Source: Clostridiales bacterium
GTDB taxonomy: Bacteria; Bacillota; Clostridia; Christensenellales; Aristaeellaceae
Direction: 5' to 3'
NCBI GenBank assembly: GCA_015056175.1
Contig: SVGT01000001.1
Location: 141,806 to 205,805 of the forward strand
Length of the DNA: 64,000 bases
This document shows, piece after piece, positions 26,375 through 33,797 of the stretch (position 1 is the stretch's first letter; each line of letters opens with the position of its first letter). A program made the position numbers and the translations under genes. The notes beneath the pieces were generated by a model that saw only the letters and a list, made by a program, of their open reading frames with translations, searched no databases and was not told where the DNA came from.

Positions 26375-27478
26375 GTGGACTTCATTCTGGACAACTTTGC
26401 TGCGCTGTCCTGGCAGCATGTGGTCATGTGGGTGATCGGCGGCGTGCTGATCTACCTGGCCATCAAGAAAGACATGGAACCCTCCCTGCTGCTGCCCATG
26501 GGCTTTGGCGCCATCCTGGTGAACCTGCCCTTTGACGGCGCCCGCGAGATTCTGGGCATTCTGTACAATGCCGGTATCGCCAACGAGCTCTTCCCCCTGC
26601 TGCTGTTCATCGGTATCGGCGCCATGATCGACTTTGGCCCGCTGCTTTCCAATCCCAAGATGCTTCTGTTCGGCGCCGCCGCCCAGTTCGGTATCTTTTT
26701 CACCCTGTCTCTGGCTTCTCTCCTGGGCTTTGATCTGCGCGACGCCGCCTCCATCGCCATCATCGGCGCTGCCGACGGCCCCACCTCCATCGTGGTCGCC
26801 ACCCAGCTGGGCAGCAAGTACATCGGCGCCATCACCGTTGCCGCCTACAGCTACATGGCGCTGGTGCCCGTGGTGCAGCCCGCCTGCATCAAGCTGGTCA
26901 CCACCAAGAAGGAACGCCTCATCCGCATGCCTTACCAGCCTGCCCAGGTGAGCAAATCCACCCGTATCCTCTTCCCCATCCTGGTCACCATCGTGGCCGG
27001 TCTGGTGGCCCCCGCATCCGTTGCGCTGGTTGGCTTCCTCATGTTCGGCAATTTGCTGCGTGAGTGCGGCGTGCTGAATTCCCTCAGCGAAACCGCCCAG
27101 AAGGTGCTGGCCAACCTGATCACCCTGTTCCTGGGCTTGTGCATCGCCTTCAACATGCGTGCGGTGGACTTCCTGGCCGTGGAAACCCTGATGATCATGG
27201 CGCTGGGCCTGGTGGCCTTCATCTTCGATACCTTCGGCGGCGTGCTGGTTGCCAAGTTCCTCAACCTGTTCATGAAGCAGAAGATGAACCCCATGATCGG
27301 CGCTGCCGGTATCTCTGCCTTCCCCATGTCCTCCCGCGTGGTGCACAAGATGGGCCTGAAGGAAGATCCTCAGAACTTCCTGCTCATGCACGCTGCCGGC
27401 GCCAACGTGTCCGGTCAGATCGCTTCCGTTATCGCCGGCGGCCTCATTCTGGCCCTGGTGCAGGCTATCCCTGTTTAA
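26375..27478 (+). CDS. Sodium-translocating decarboxylase beta subunit (OadB/GcdB/MmdB type)
   Basis: 367 residues from a GTG start with AAAGGAG 11 bases upstream. About nine to eleven hydrophobic segments, with the family motifs GIGAMIDFGPLL, GAADGPTSIVVATQLG (Asp in the sodium path) and the C-terminal AGANVSGQIASVIAGG. The beta subunit couples decarboxylation of a biotin-bound carboxyl group to sodium export. No carboxyltransferase alpha subunit or biotin carrier lies nearby. A very small membrane protein follows after 13 bases. Which decarboxylase it serves cannot be decided. Confidence 0.92.
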   Translation: MDFILDNFAALSWQHVVMWVIGGVLIYLAIKKDMEPSLLLPMGFGAILVNLPFDGAREILGILYNAGIANELFPLLLFIGIGAMIDFGPLLSNPKMLLFGAAAQFGIFFTLSLASLLGFDLRDAASIAIIGAADGPTSIVVATQLGSKYIGAITVAAYSYMALVPVVQPACIKLVTTKKERLIRMPYQPAQVSKSTRILFPILVTIVAGLVAPASVALVGFLMFGNLLRECGVLNSLSETAQKVLANLITLFLGLCIAFNMRAVDFLAVETLMIMALGLVAFIFDTFGGVLVAKFLNLFMKQKMNPMIGAAGISAFPMSSRVVHKMGLKEDPQNFLLMHAAGANVSGQIASVIAGGLILALVQAIPV

Positions 27479-27491
27479 GGAGGTTTGAACA

Positions 27492-27650
27492 ATGGATCTT
27501 TCCAATTTTGCTGCCAATTTTGAAGTGTTCCTGCAGACCCTGCCCATCATGGTCAAGGGCTGGGGCGGCGTGTTTGTGGTCATGATCGCCATCTACGCCA
27601 TCATCGCCATTCTGAACAAGACTTCCGCCAAGAAGGAAGCCCAGAACTAA
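27492..27650 (+). CDS. 52-residue OadG-like membrane protein
   Basis: A short frame with GGAGG 9 bases before its ATG and 13 bases after the beta subunit stop. One transmembrane helix (about 24-42, GWGGVFVVMIAIYAIIAIL) followed by a lysine-rich C-terminus (NKTSAKKEAQN). Size, position and topology match the small gamma-type subunit of sodium pump decarboxylases, which anchors the complex. It lacks the Pro/Ala-rich linker of full OadG. Too short for usual gene finders. Confidence 0.82.
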   Translation: MDLSNFAANFEVFLQTLPIMVKGWGGVFVVMIAIYAIIAILNKTSAKKEAQN

Positions 27651-27657
27651 GCCAAAC

Positions 27658-27694
27658 AAAAAGAGACCGGATTTGCGTCCGGTCTCTTTTTTTG
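27658..27694. terminator. Bidirectional terminator
   Basis: Perfect 9-bp stem AGAGACCGG/CCGGTCTCT (27662-27670 with 27679-27687) flanked by A- and T-runs, between the OadG-like gene and the convergent acetyltransferase. Confidence 0.93.
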
Positions 27695-27701
27695 TCTGCT
27701 T

Positions 27702-28244
27702 TTATGCGTCCTGCGGAAGGATGCCCCTGCAGTTCCAGCTGAAAACCGGCTTGTAGCCGATCTTGCTGTACCAGGAAGTGAGGCAGGTATAGTGGATCCA
27801 GCCGATATCCACACCGTCGTCCCTGAGGTACATGGTGGCGCGGCGCACCATTTCAAGGCCGATGCCTGATTTACGGTAAGCGGGAATCGTACCCACACAC
27901 CCGGGCCCCGCGATGCGCTTGCCGTCCACGCAGCCCATGTCGCCAACGCCGCAGAAGGCCACGATTTTGTCGCCGTCAAAAGCGCAGAACACCTTTTCCT
28001 TGCCCTTGAAATACTGCACCCAGGCTTCCTCCACCTGGCTGATGGCCTCATGCAGCGGCGCAAGCTCGCCCTCGTACACGCCAAAGGTGATGTGTGCAGG
28101 ACAGGGCACCGGCTCCTTCAGCGCCTCCGGATCGTGCAGATCCATCACCAGTTCCGTCGCCACCGCCGTTTCCGGCAGATTGCGGATACCGGGGCTTTCG
28201 AAAAAATGGGGATGCATGGCCATAAACATCGCTTGATAATCCAT
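27702..28244 (-). CDS. GNAT family N-acetyltransferase
   Basis: 180 residues. IVAFCGVGDMGC, then VGTIPAYRKSGIGLEMVRRAT is the acetyl-CoA loop, and TSWYSKIGYKPVFSW the C-terminal region. Substrate unknown. ATG 28244 follows AGGAGG; upstream in-frame codons precede that site. Single gene between two terminators. Confidence 0.85.
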   Translation of the reverse strand: MDYQAMFMAMHPHFFESPGIRNLPETAVATELVMDLHDPEALKEPVPCPAHITFGVYEGELAPLHEAISQVEEAWVQYFKGKEKVFCAFDGDKIVAFCGVGDMGCVDGKRIAGPGCVGTIPAYRKSGIGLEMVRRATMYLRDDGVDIGWIHYTCLTSWYSKIGYKPVFSWNCRGILPQDA

Positions 28245-28299
28245 ATTGATCCTCCTAATCACGTCACTTTTTTTCATTGTAGCACAACCGGACGCTGTT

Positions 28300-28337
28300 G
28301 ACAACAAACGCCGCAGCCAGATTCACAGGCCGCGGCG
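28300..28337 (-). terminator. Terminator of the ecfA1-ecfA2-ecfT operon
   Basis: Ten-base arms with one mismatch (28309-28318 with 28328-28337), followed on the minus strand by TTTGTTGTC. Confidence 0.75.
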
Positions 28338-28346
28338 CAAAAAACA

Positions 28347-29138
28347 TCAGATCACAGCCACCAGCGCGATCAGCGCGCAGGTGATCACAAGAGCCAGATA
28401 ATCCCGCCGGTGCATTTTCAGCACATGCAGCCGGGTACGCCCTTCGCCGCCGTGATAGCAGCGGGCCTCCATGGCCATGGCCAGATCGCCCGCCCGGCGG
28501 AACGCGCTGACAAACAGCGGCACCAGCAGCGGGATCATGGCTTTGGCGCGCTTGAGCAGATTGCCGGATTCAAAATCCGCGCCGCGGGCCGTCTGCGCCT
28601 TCATGATCTTGTCCGCCTCTTCCAGAAGCGTGGGGATAAAGCGCAGGGCGATGGTCATCATCATGGCCATCTCATGGGCGGGGAATTTGATCACCCGCAG
28701 GGGCGACAGCAGCCTTTCCAGGCCGTCCGTCAGCGTGACGGGCGCCGTGGTCAAGGTCAGAATGCTGCTGCCCATCACCAGCAGCATGAGCCTGACGGCA
28801 TACAGGATGGCGGTCAGCAGCGGCTCCTTTTTGATGGTGATAAAGCCCAATTCCAGCAGCACCGTTTCTCCCTGGAGGAAAAACAAATTCATCACAAAGG
28901 TGAGGATCAGAATGATGCGCAGGGGCTTTAAGCCCTTGATGAGCAGCATGGGCGGCAAAGACGACAGCCTGGCCGCCGCAAACACAAACGCCACCACCGG
29001 GATAAACGCCCACAGCGTTTTGGCCATGAACACCGCCACGATAAACCCGACGAGCAGCACGATCTTCATCCGGGGGTCCATGCGGTGCACCGTGCTGTTT
29101 GCGGGGTAATACTGGCCCAGCGTAATGTTATTGAGCAT
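28347..29138 (-). CDS. ecfT: ECF transporter transmembrane protein EcfT
   Basis: 263 residues, several transmembrane helices and the two coupling-helix motifs for the ATPases: AQTARGADFE (Ala-Arg-Gly) and the later EARCYHGG. EcfT joins the ATPases to exchangeable vitamin-binding S components in group II ECF importers. ATG 29138 lies in the end of ecfA2 (11-base overlap). No S component is adjacent, which suits a shared energising module. Confidence 0.94.
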   Translation of the reverse strand: MLNNITLGQYYPANSTVHRMDPRMKIVLLVGFIVAVFMAKTLWAFIPVVAFVFAAARLSSLPPMLLIKGLKPLRIILILTFVMNLFFLQGETVLLELGFITIKKEPLLTAILYAVRLMLLVMGSSILTLTTAPVTLTDGLERLLSPLRVIKFPAHEMAMMMTIALRFIPTLLEEADKIMKAQTARGADFESGNLLKRAKAMIPLLVPLFVSAFRRAGDLAMAMEARCYHGGEGRTRLHVLKMHRRDYLALVITCALIALVAVI

Positions 29139-29994
29139 CTTTGTCCTCCTTCCCCAGGAGGCTGCGCAGCGCCTCAAGCGCCTGCTCCTCACGGTAAATA
29201 TTTTCCGGGAAGGGGATGCCGTTTTCACGCAGCATGGCGCCCAGGCGGCACACCTGCGGCACGTCCAGACCCATCTTCACCAGCTTCTCCTGCTGCATGA
29301 AGATCTCCTCGGGCGTACCCGTCATCACCAGTTTGCCGTGATCCATCACCGCAGCGCGGGTGGCATACCTGGCCACGTCGTCCATGCTGTGGGATACCAT
29401 GACCACCGTGGTGCCGTCCAGATGCAATTGCTTGATCATGCCCATCAGCTCCTCGCGGCCCAGAGGATCCAGACCTGCGATGGGCTCGTCCAGCACCAGC
29501 ACCTTAGGACGCATGGCAATAACGCCTGCCAGCGCCACACGGCGCATCTGACCGCCACTGAGCTCAAAGGGGGATTTTGCCGCCACGTCCTCGTAGCGCA
29601 TGCCTACCTTCAACAGGGCTTCCTGCACCCGCTCCTTCACTTCCTCGGGAGACAGGCCCAGGTTGCGGGGGCCAAAGCCCACGTCCTTTTCCACCGTTTC
29701 ATCAAACAATTGATGCTCGGGATACTGGAACACCAAACCGATGTTGCGGCGCACTTCCTTTTTATCGTAGCCCTTTTCGTGAATATCCCTTCCGTCCAGC
29801 AGCACACGGCCGGAGGTTGGCTTGAGCAGCCCGTTAAAGTGCTGCGCCAGCGTGCTCTTGCCGCTGCCCGTATGGCCGATCAGCGCCAGAAACTCGCCCT
29901 CATGCACCTCCAGGTTCACGTCCTCAATGGCGCGGGACTGGAAAGGGCTGCCCGGCTGATAGGTATGGGTCACATGCTCCAGAATCAGCTGCAC
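29128..29994 (-). CDS. ecfA2: Energy-coupling factor ATPase EcfA2
   Basis: 288 residues. Walker A GHTGSGKST, Q-loop VFQYPEHQLF, signature LSGGQMRR, Walker B VLVLDEPIAGLD and the switch His (SHSMDD). The C-terminal extension after about 220 is typical of EcfA. Forms a heterodimer with EcfA1, with which it overlaps by 10 bases. Confidence 0.95.
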   Translation of the reverse strand: MQLILEHVTHTYQPGSPFQSRAIEDVNLEVHEGEFLALIGHTGSGKSTLAQHFNGLLKPTSGRVLLDGRDIHEKGYDKKEVRRNIGLVFQYPEHQLFDETVEKDVGFGPRNLGLSPEEVKERVQEALLKVGMRYEDVAAKSPFELSGGQMRRVALAGVIAMRPKVLVLDEPIAGLDPLGREELMGMIKQLHLDGTTVVMVSHSMDDVARYATRAAVMDHGKLVMTGTPEEIFMQQEKLVKMGLDVPQVCRLGAMLRENGIPFPENIYREEQALEALRSLLGKEDKDAQ

Positions 29995-30809
29995 AGCTTC
30001 TTCACCTCCCGTACCATATCCTCGCAGGTGAGGATATCCTCGCCCAGCGCAATGCCCTGTGCTCTGAGCGCGGCGGCCAGCGACGCCATCTGCGGCGCCT
30101 CCAGCCTGTAGGGACGCAGCTTTTCGGGATCGCGGAAAATGTCCGCGGGCTTGCCCTGCATCACCACAGCGCCGTCGTGCATCACATATACGTCGTCACA
30201 CTTGGCAGCCTCTTCCATAAAATGGGTGATCCACAATACGGTAATGCCCTTTTCCCTGTTCAGGCGGCGCAGCGTATCAAAAACCTCCCTGCGGCCCTTG
30301 GGGTCCAGCATGGCGGTGGCTTCATCGCAGATGATGGCCTTGGGCTCCATAGCCAATACGCCGGCGATGGCTACACGCTGCTTTTGTCCGCCGGACAGGA
30401 GATGAGGCGCACGCTGGGCATGCTCCTGCATGCCCACGCTTTCCAGCGCCTTTTCCACCCGGGGCAGCATTTCCTCCGTGGGCACGCCCAGGTTTTCCAG
30501 GCCGAAGGCCACGTCATCCCGCACCACGGTAGCAACCAGCTGATTGTCCGGGTTCTGGAAGATCATACCGGCCCGCTTGCGCACTTCCCAGGTATTGTTT
30601 TCATCGGCAGTATCAAGGCCATCCACCAGGATCTGCCCTTCGGTTGGCAAAAACAGGCCGTTGATCAATTTGGCCAGCGTACTCTTGCCCGATCCGTTGC
30701 GGCCAAGGATGGCAGTAAAGCTGCCTGCGGGGATGTGCATGGATACGTCCTTCACCGCATCCAGCCCCTCATCCTCATACCGATAGGATACATGTTTGAT
30801 ATCGATCAT
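29985..30809 (-). CDS. ecfA1: Energy-coupling factor ATPase EcfA1
   Basis: 274 residues. Walker A GRNGSGKST, Q-loop FQNPDNQLV, signature LSGGQKQR, Walker B AIICDEATAMLD (Ala in place of the usual Pro-Thr), switch His THFMEE. ATG 30809 follows AAGAGGA. First gene of the operon. In many Bacillota ecfA1A2T sits behind rplQ with truA; here it stands alone and truA is at 56,874. Confidence 0.95.
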   Translation of the reverse strand: MIDIKHVSYRYEDEGLDAVKDVSMHIPAGSFTAILGRNGSGKSTLAKLINGLFLPTEGQILVDGLDTADENNTWEVRKRAGMIFQNPDNQLVATVVRDDVAFGLENLGVPTEEMLPRVEKALESVGMQEHAQRAPHLLSGGQKQRVAIAGVLAMEPKAIICDEATAMLDPKGRREVFDTLRRLNREKGITVLWITHFMEEAAKCDDVYVMHDGAVVMQGKPADIFRDPEKLRPYRLEAPQMASLAAALRAQGIALGEDILTCEDMVREVKKLCS

Positions 30810-30932
30810 AATGTCCTCTTGACGTTGGTTTTGTGCATACCTGCACAAATATCATATTACGGCATACAAAATGGATTGTCAAGGCAGGAATCATGCGCCC
30901 GCCCGATATACCGCTGCGATCTCCCAACAAAC

Positions 30933-30956
30933 AAAAAGAGGCTTCCGCCTCTTTTT
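30933..30956 (-). terminator. Terminator of the DUF6809 gene
   Basis: Stem AGAGGC/GCCTCT with a TTCC loop, flanked by A- and T-runs, directly after the DUF6809 stop on the minus strand. Confidence 0.88.
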
Positions 30957-30958
30957 TC

Positions 30959-31237
30959 TTATTCCTTTTCCGATTCCAGCAATGCTTCTGCTGTGATTCT
31001 TGTACCCAGAGAATAGCCATCCAGAAACGCCTGATCTTCCCGCATACAAAGGAGTTTTGCCTGACAGGAGATATATGCATCCAACAATTCTTGCTGTTCT
31101 GCCAGCAGACTTTCCTCCAGCTCCATCCTGGCATTATGCACAAGCGCTTCCAGTTTCCGCTGTTCTTCATTGTTCAATCCGGACTTACTTACAGGACACA
31201 ATTCTCCGTTCCACAGTTGCACGATCACATTTTTCAT
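30959..31237 (-). CDS. DUF6809-type small protein
   Basis: 92 residues. The opening (VIVQLWNGELCPVS) followed by a Glu-rich helical body resembles DUF6809 proteins of Clostridia, which have no known function. No membrane segment or signal peptide. Codon use is AT-richer than around it. It is divergent from an XRE regulator, and a near-perfect palindrome lies between the two. The ATG has GGAG about 10 bases upstream. Confidence 0.65.
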   Translation of the reverse strand: MKNVIVQLWNGELCPVSKSGLNNEEQRKLEALVHNARMELEESLLAEQQELLDAYISCQAKLLCMREDQAFLDGYSLGTRITAEALLESEKE

Positions 31238-31262
31238 TTTTCATACACTCCACACAGCATTT

Positions 31263-31279
31263 GACATTCAGTGAATGTC
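31263..31279. promoter_or_regulatory. Palindromic operator in the DUF6809/XRE divergent region
   Basis: GACATTC-AGT-GAATGTC, 7-bp arms. The half-site GAATGTC recurs at 31326-31332 inside TTGACA-N9-TGTCAA (31314-31334). Likely bound by the XRE protein next door. Confidence 0.6.
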
Positions 31280-31291
31280 TTTCTGCTGCAA

Positions 31292-31320
31292 AACATAACA
31301 TATAATCACCTCATTGACAA
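31292..31320 (-). promoter_or_regulatory. Promoter of the DUF6809 gene, overlapping the opposing promoter
   Basis: Minus-strand TTGTCA (31315-31320), 17-base spacer, TATGTT (31292-31297). A plus-strand TATAAT (31301-31306) for the XRE gene lies inside this spacer, so the two promoters cannot be occupied together. Confidence 0.6.
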
Positions 31321-31348
31321 GCACAGAATGTCAAAGTGGGGCGTAAAC

Positions 31349-31597
31349 ATGTTCGTTAACAAGACCAAGGATGGAAGAAACAATGTGTGCGGCAAAAATG
31401 TCGCACGTTTTCGCATGCAACTGAACATCTCCCAGCGCGCCCTTGCAGACCGGCTTCAGCTGGTCGGTCTTGATATCGACAAAAACGCCGTTCAGCGCAT
31501 TGAATGCGGAAAACGGTTCGTAACCGATATTGAAATCATCGCATTTTCCAAAGTCTTCGAGATTTCTCCGGACGCATTGCTTCAGCAGGAAGAATAA
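31349..31597 (+). CDS. XRE-type helix-turn-helix regulator
   Basis: 82 residues from ATG 31349 (a longer in-frame version from 31271 would run through the promoter and operator). The HTH covers about 15-70: LNISQRALADRL, then IDKNAVQRIECGKRFVTDIEIIAFSKVFEI. No second domain. Probably represses itself and the divergent DUF6809 gene through the palindromes between them (inference). AT-richer codons than neighbours suggest transfer. Confidence 0.85.
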   Translation: MFVNKTKDGRNNVCGKNVARFRMQLNISQRALADRLQLVGLDIDKNAVQRIECGKRFVTDIEIIAFSKVFEISPDALLQQEE

Positions 31598-31610
31598 CAT
31601 CCACACATCA

Positions 31611-31638
31611 AAAAAGGCTCCCTTACGGGAGCCTTTTT
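31611..31638. terminator. Bidirectional terminator
   Basis: Perfect 12-bp stem AAAAAGGCTCCC with its complement around a TTAC loop, between the XRE gene and the convergent isomerase. Confidence 0.93.
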
Positions 31639-31645
31639 CAATTTC

Positions 31646-33127
31646 TTACTTGCAGAAGGGGTTTTCGGTGGGATAGGGCAGGGACTTGGGCTGGTTGTAA
31701 GCGATGTCCTTCACGCCCAGGAACTTGAACACTTCAAACAGCGCTTCACCGTAGTGACCAAAGGCCACGGCGCCGTGATGGGGATAGCGCTTCTGCACCA
31801 GCACGTGGCGGTAGAAGCGGCCCATTTCCTTGATGGCAAAGATGCCGATGCCGCCGAAGGAACGGGTGGGCACGTCCAGCACTTCGCCTTCGGCGATGTA
31901 GGAGCGCAGATTGCCTTCGCTGTCGCACTGCAGGCGGTAGAAGGTGATGGGGCTGGCGGCGATATCGCCTTCCAGGGTGCCGCGGGTGAAGTCAGGCTCG
32001 CTTCCTTCAGGCTCCAGCAGACGGTGCTGGATCAGCTGATACTTGACGGCGCGGTTGGCGCACATCTTGCACTCGGGGGTATTGCCGCAGTGGAAGCCCA
32101 TGAAGGTATCAGTAAGGGCGTAGTCATACTTGCCCTTGATGTCTTCATCGTAGATGTACTGGGGCACGGTGTTGTTGATGTCCAGCAGGGTGACGGCGTC
32201 TTCGCTGACGCAGGCGCCGATGTATTCGCTCAGTGCGCCGTAGATATCCACTTCGCAGGAAACAGGAATGCCGCGGGAAGCCAGACGGCTGTTCACATAG
32301 CAGGGTTCAAAGCCAAACTGGCTGGGAAAGGCGGGCCAGCACTTGTCGGCAAAGGCCACATACTTGCGGCTGCCCTTGTGGTTTTCGGCCCAGTCCAGCA
32401 GCGTCAGTTCAAACTGCGCCATGCGCTCGCTCAGCTCGGGATAGTAGCAGCCTTCGCCCATTTCCTTGGCCATGTCTTCGCACACAGCGGGAATGCGGGG
32501 ATCGCCTTCGTGCTCCTTGTAGGAGACCAGCAGATCCAGTTCGCTGTTTTCTTCAATTTCCACGCCCAGCTCATACAGACCCTTGATGGGGGCGTTGCAG
32601 GCGAAGAAGTCCTGGGGACGGGGGCCAAAGGTGATGATCTTCAGGTTCTTCACGCCGATGTAGGCGCGGGCGATGGGCACGAAGCGGGCGATCATGCCGG
32701 CGATATCATCGGCGGTACCCACGGGATATTCGGGGATGTAGGCGCTCAGATGGCGCATGCCCAGGTTGTAGGAGCAGTTCAGCATACCGCAGTAGGCGTC
32801 GCCGCGGCCGTTGATCATATCGCCGTCGCCTTCGGCAGCCGCCACAAACATGCAGGGGCCGTCAAAATTCTTGGCGATGAGGGTTTCGGGGGTTTCGGGG
32901 CCGAAGTTGCCCAGGAACACCACCAGGGCGTTGCATTCCTTTGCCTTCACGTCGGCAACGGCCTTGAGCATGTCCTTTTCGTTTTCCACGGTGACGGGGC
33001 ATTCGTACAGTTCGCCCTTGTACGCCTTGACAATGGCGGCGCGGCGCATTTCGGAAAGAGCGATGGGGAAACAGTCACGGCTGACGGCAATGATGCCCAG
33101 CTTTACATCGGGGATGTTCTTAAACAT
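31646..33127 (-). CDS. Sugar isomerase, L-fucose/L-arabinose isomerase family
   Basis: 493 residues. The layout is FucI/AraA-like: LGIIAVSRDCFPIALS at the N-terminus, an N2 domain with LVVFLGNFGPETPE, and a C-terminal metal-binding half (GFHCGNTPECKMC, ... HHGAVAFGHYGEAL). These enzymes interconvert aldoses and ketoses using a divalent metal. As last gene of an operon with a xylulokinase it may make a ketopentose, but the actual sugar is uncertain. ATG follows GGAGG. Confidence 0.8.
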   Translation of the reverse strand: MFKNIPDVKLGIIAVSRDCFPIALSEMRRAAIVKAYKGELYECPVTVENEKDMLKAVADVKAKECNALVVFLGNFGPETPETLIAKNFDGPCMFVAAAEGDGDMINGRGDAYCGMLNCSYNLGMRHLSAYIPEYPVGTADDIAGMIARFVPIARAYIGVKNLKIITFGPRPQDFFACNAPIKGLYELGVEIEENSELDLLVSYKEHEGDPRIPAVCEDMAKEMGEGCYYPELSERMAQFELTLLDWAENHKGSRKYVAFADKCWPAFPSQFGFEPCYVNSRLASRGIPVSCEVDIYGALSEYIGACVSEDAVTLLDINNTVPQYIYDEDIKGKYDYALTDTFMGFHCGNTPECKMCANRAVKYQLIQHRLLEPEGSEPDFTRGTLEGDIAASPITFYRLQCDSEGNLRSYIAEGEVLDVPTRSFGGIGIFAIKEMGRFYRHVLVQKRYPHHGAVAFGHYGEALFEVFKFLGVKDIAYNQPKSLPYPTENPFCK

Positions 33128-33153
33128 TGTATTTCCTCCTTTTGTTTTTCCTT

Positions 33154-33780
33154 TTAGATCAAATCCTTGATGTCGATATTTTCACCCTGAAGACCTACAT
33201 GGGCGCCCTGAGCGGCTTCGCTGGTCTCGGGATGCGCCAGCAGCCACTTGTTGCGGGCCCAGAGCAGCTTGTCGTCACCCATCAGCTTCTCTTCAAGGGT
33301 AAAGTCGGTATTGGTGTTTTCGGGCAGCGCCACCAGCACCTGGAAGCCCTTGTCGGGGGCAGCCTGGCAGGGGGCATAGTGCAGCGCGGTGGCGTACACT
33401 TCAATCAGCACGCCCTTGGGGCAGCGGAAGGCCTTGACCTTCTGCGTATCCAGCACGCCGTCCACAATTTCGTCCTGACGGGCCAGCAGCAGGATAAAAT
33501 CCTCGGTGCCCAGGTTAAACTCGCTGTCGCGATGATATTCCAGACAGTTCAGCTTGGTGTTGTGGCCGTTGCAGTAGCCCAGCTGATAGGGCATGCCGCC
33601 GTAGAGATGCACGCCCAGATCGCCTGCCGCATCATGCAGCGCCTGCACGCGGGGCACATATTCCACATTTTCGGGCAGCGGCATTTTTTCCAGCGCCTTG
33701 AGCAATTCTTCCACATTTGCGCCCTTGACTACATTGCCGTAGGGCTTGAAGGCTTCATCATACACGGAATAGATCTGCAT
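33154..33780 (-). CDS. DUF4867 family protein (cupin-like)
   Basis: 208 residues. Conserved segments include GGMPYQLGYCNGHNTKLNCLEYHRDSE split around residue 75-95, LLARQDEIVDG and VLIEVYATALHYAPC, with several His residues that could bind metal. In other Clostridia DUF4867 genes sit in pentose/hexose kinase operons, as here between a kinase and an isomerase, so a sugar epimerase, mutarotase or lyase role is plausible but unproven. ATG 33780 follows GGGAGG. Confidence 0.75.
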   Translation of the reverse strand: MQIYSVYDEAFKPYGNVVKGANVEELLKALEKMPLPENVEYVPRVQALHDAAGDLGVHLYGGMPYQLGYCNGHNTKLNCLEYHRDSEFNLGTEDFILLLARQDEIVDGVLDTQKVKAFRCPKGVLIEVYATALHYAPCQAAPDKGFQVLVALPENTNTDFTLEEKLMGDDKLLWARNKWLLAHPETSEAAQGAHVGLQGENIDIKDLI

Positions 33781-33797
33781 ACTTCGTTCCTCCCGGA

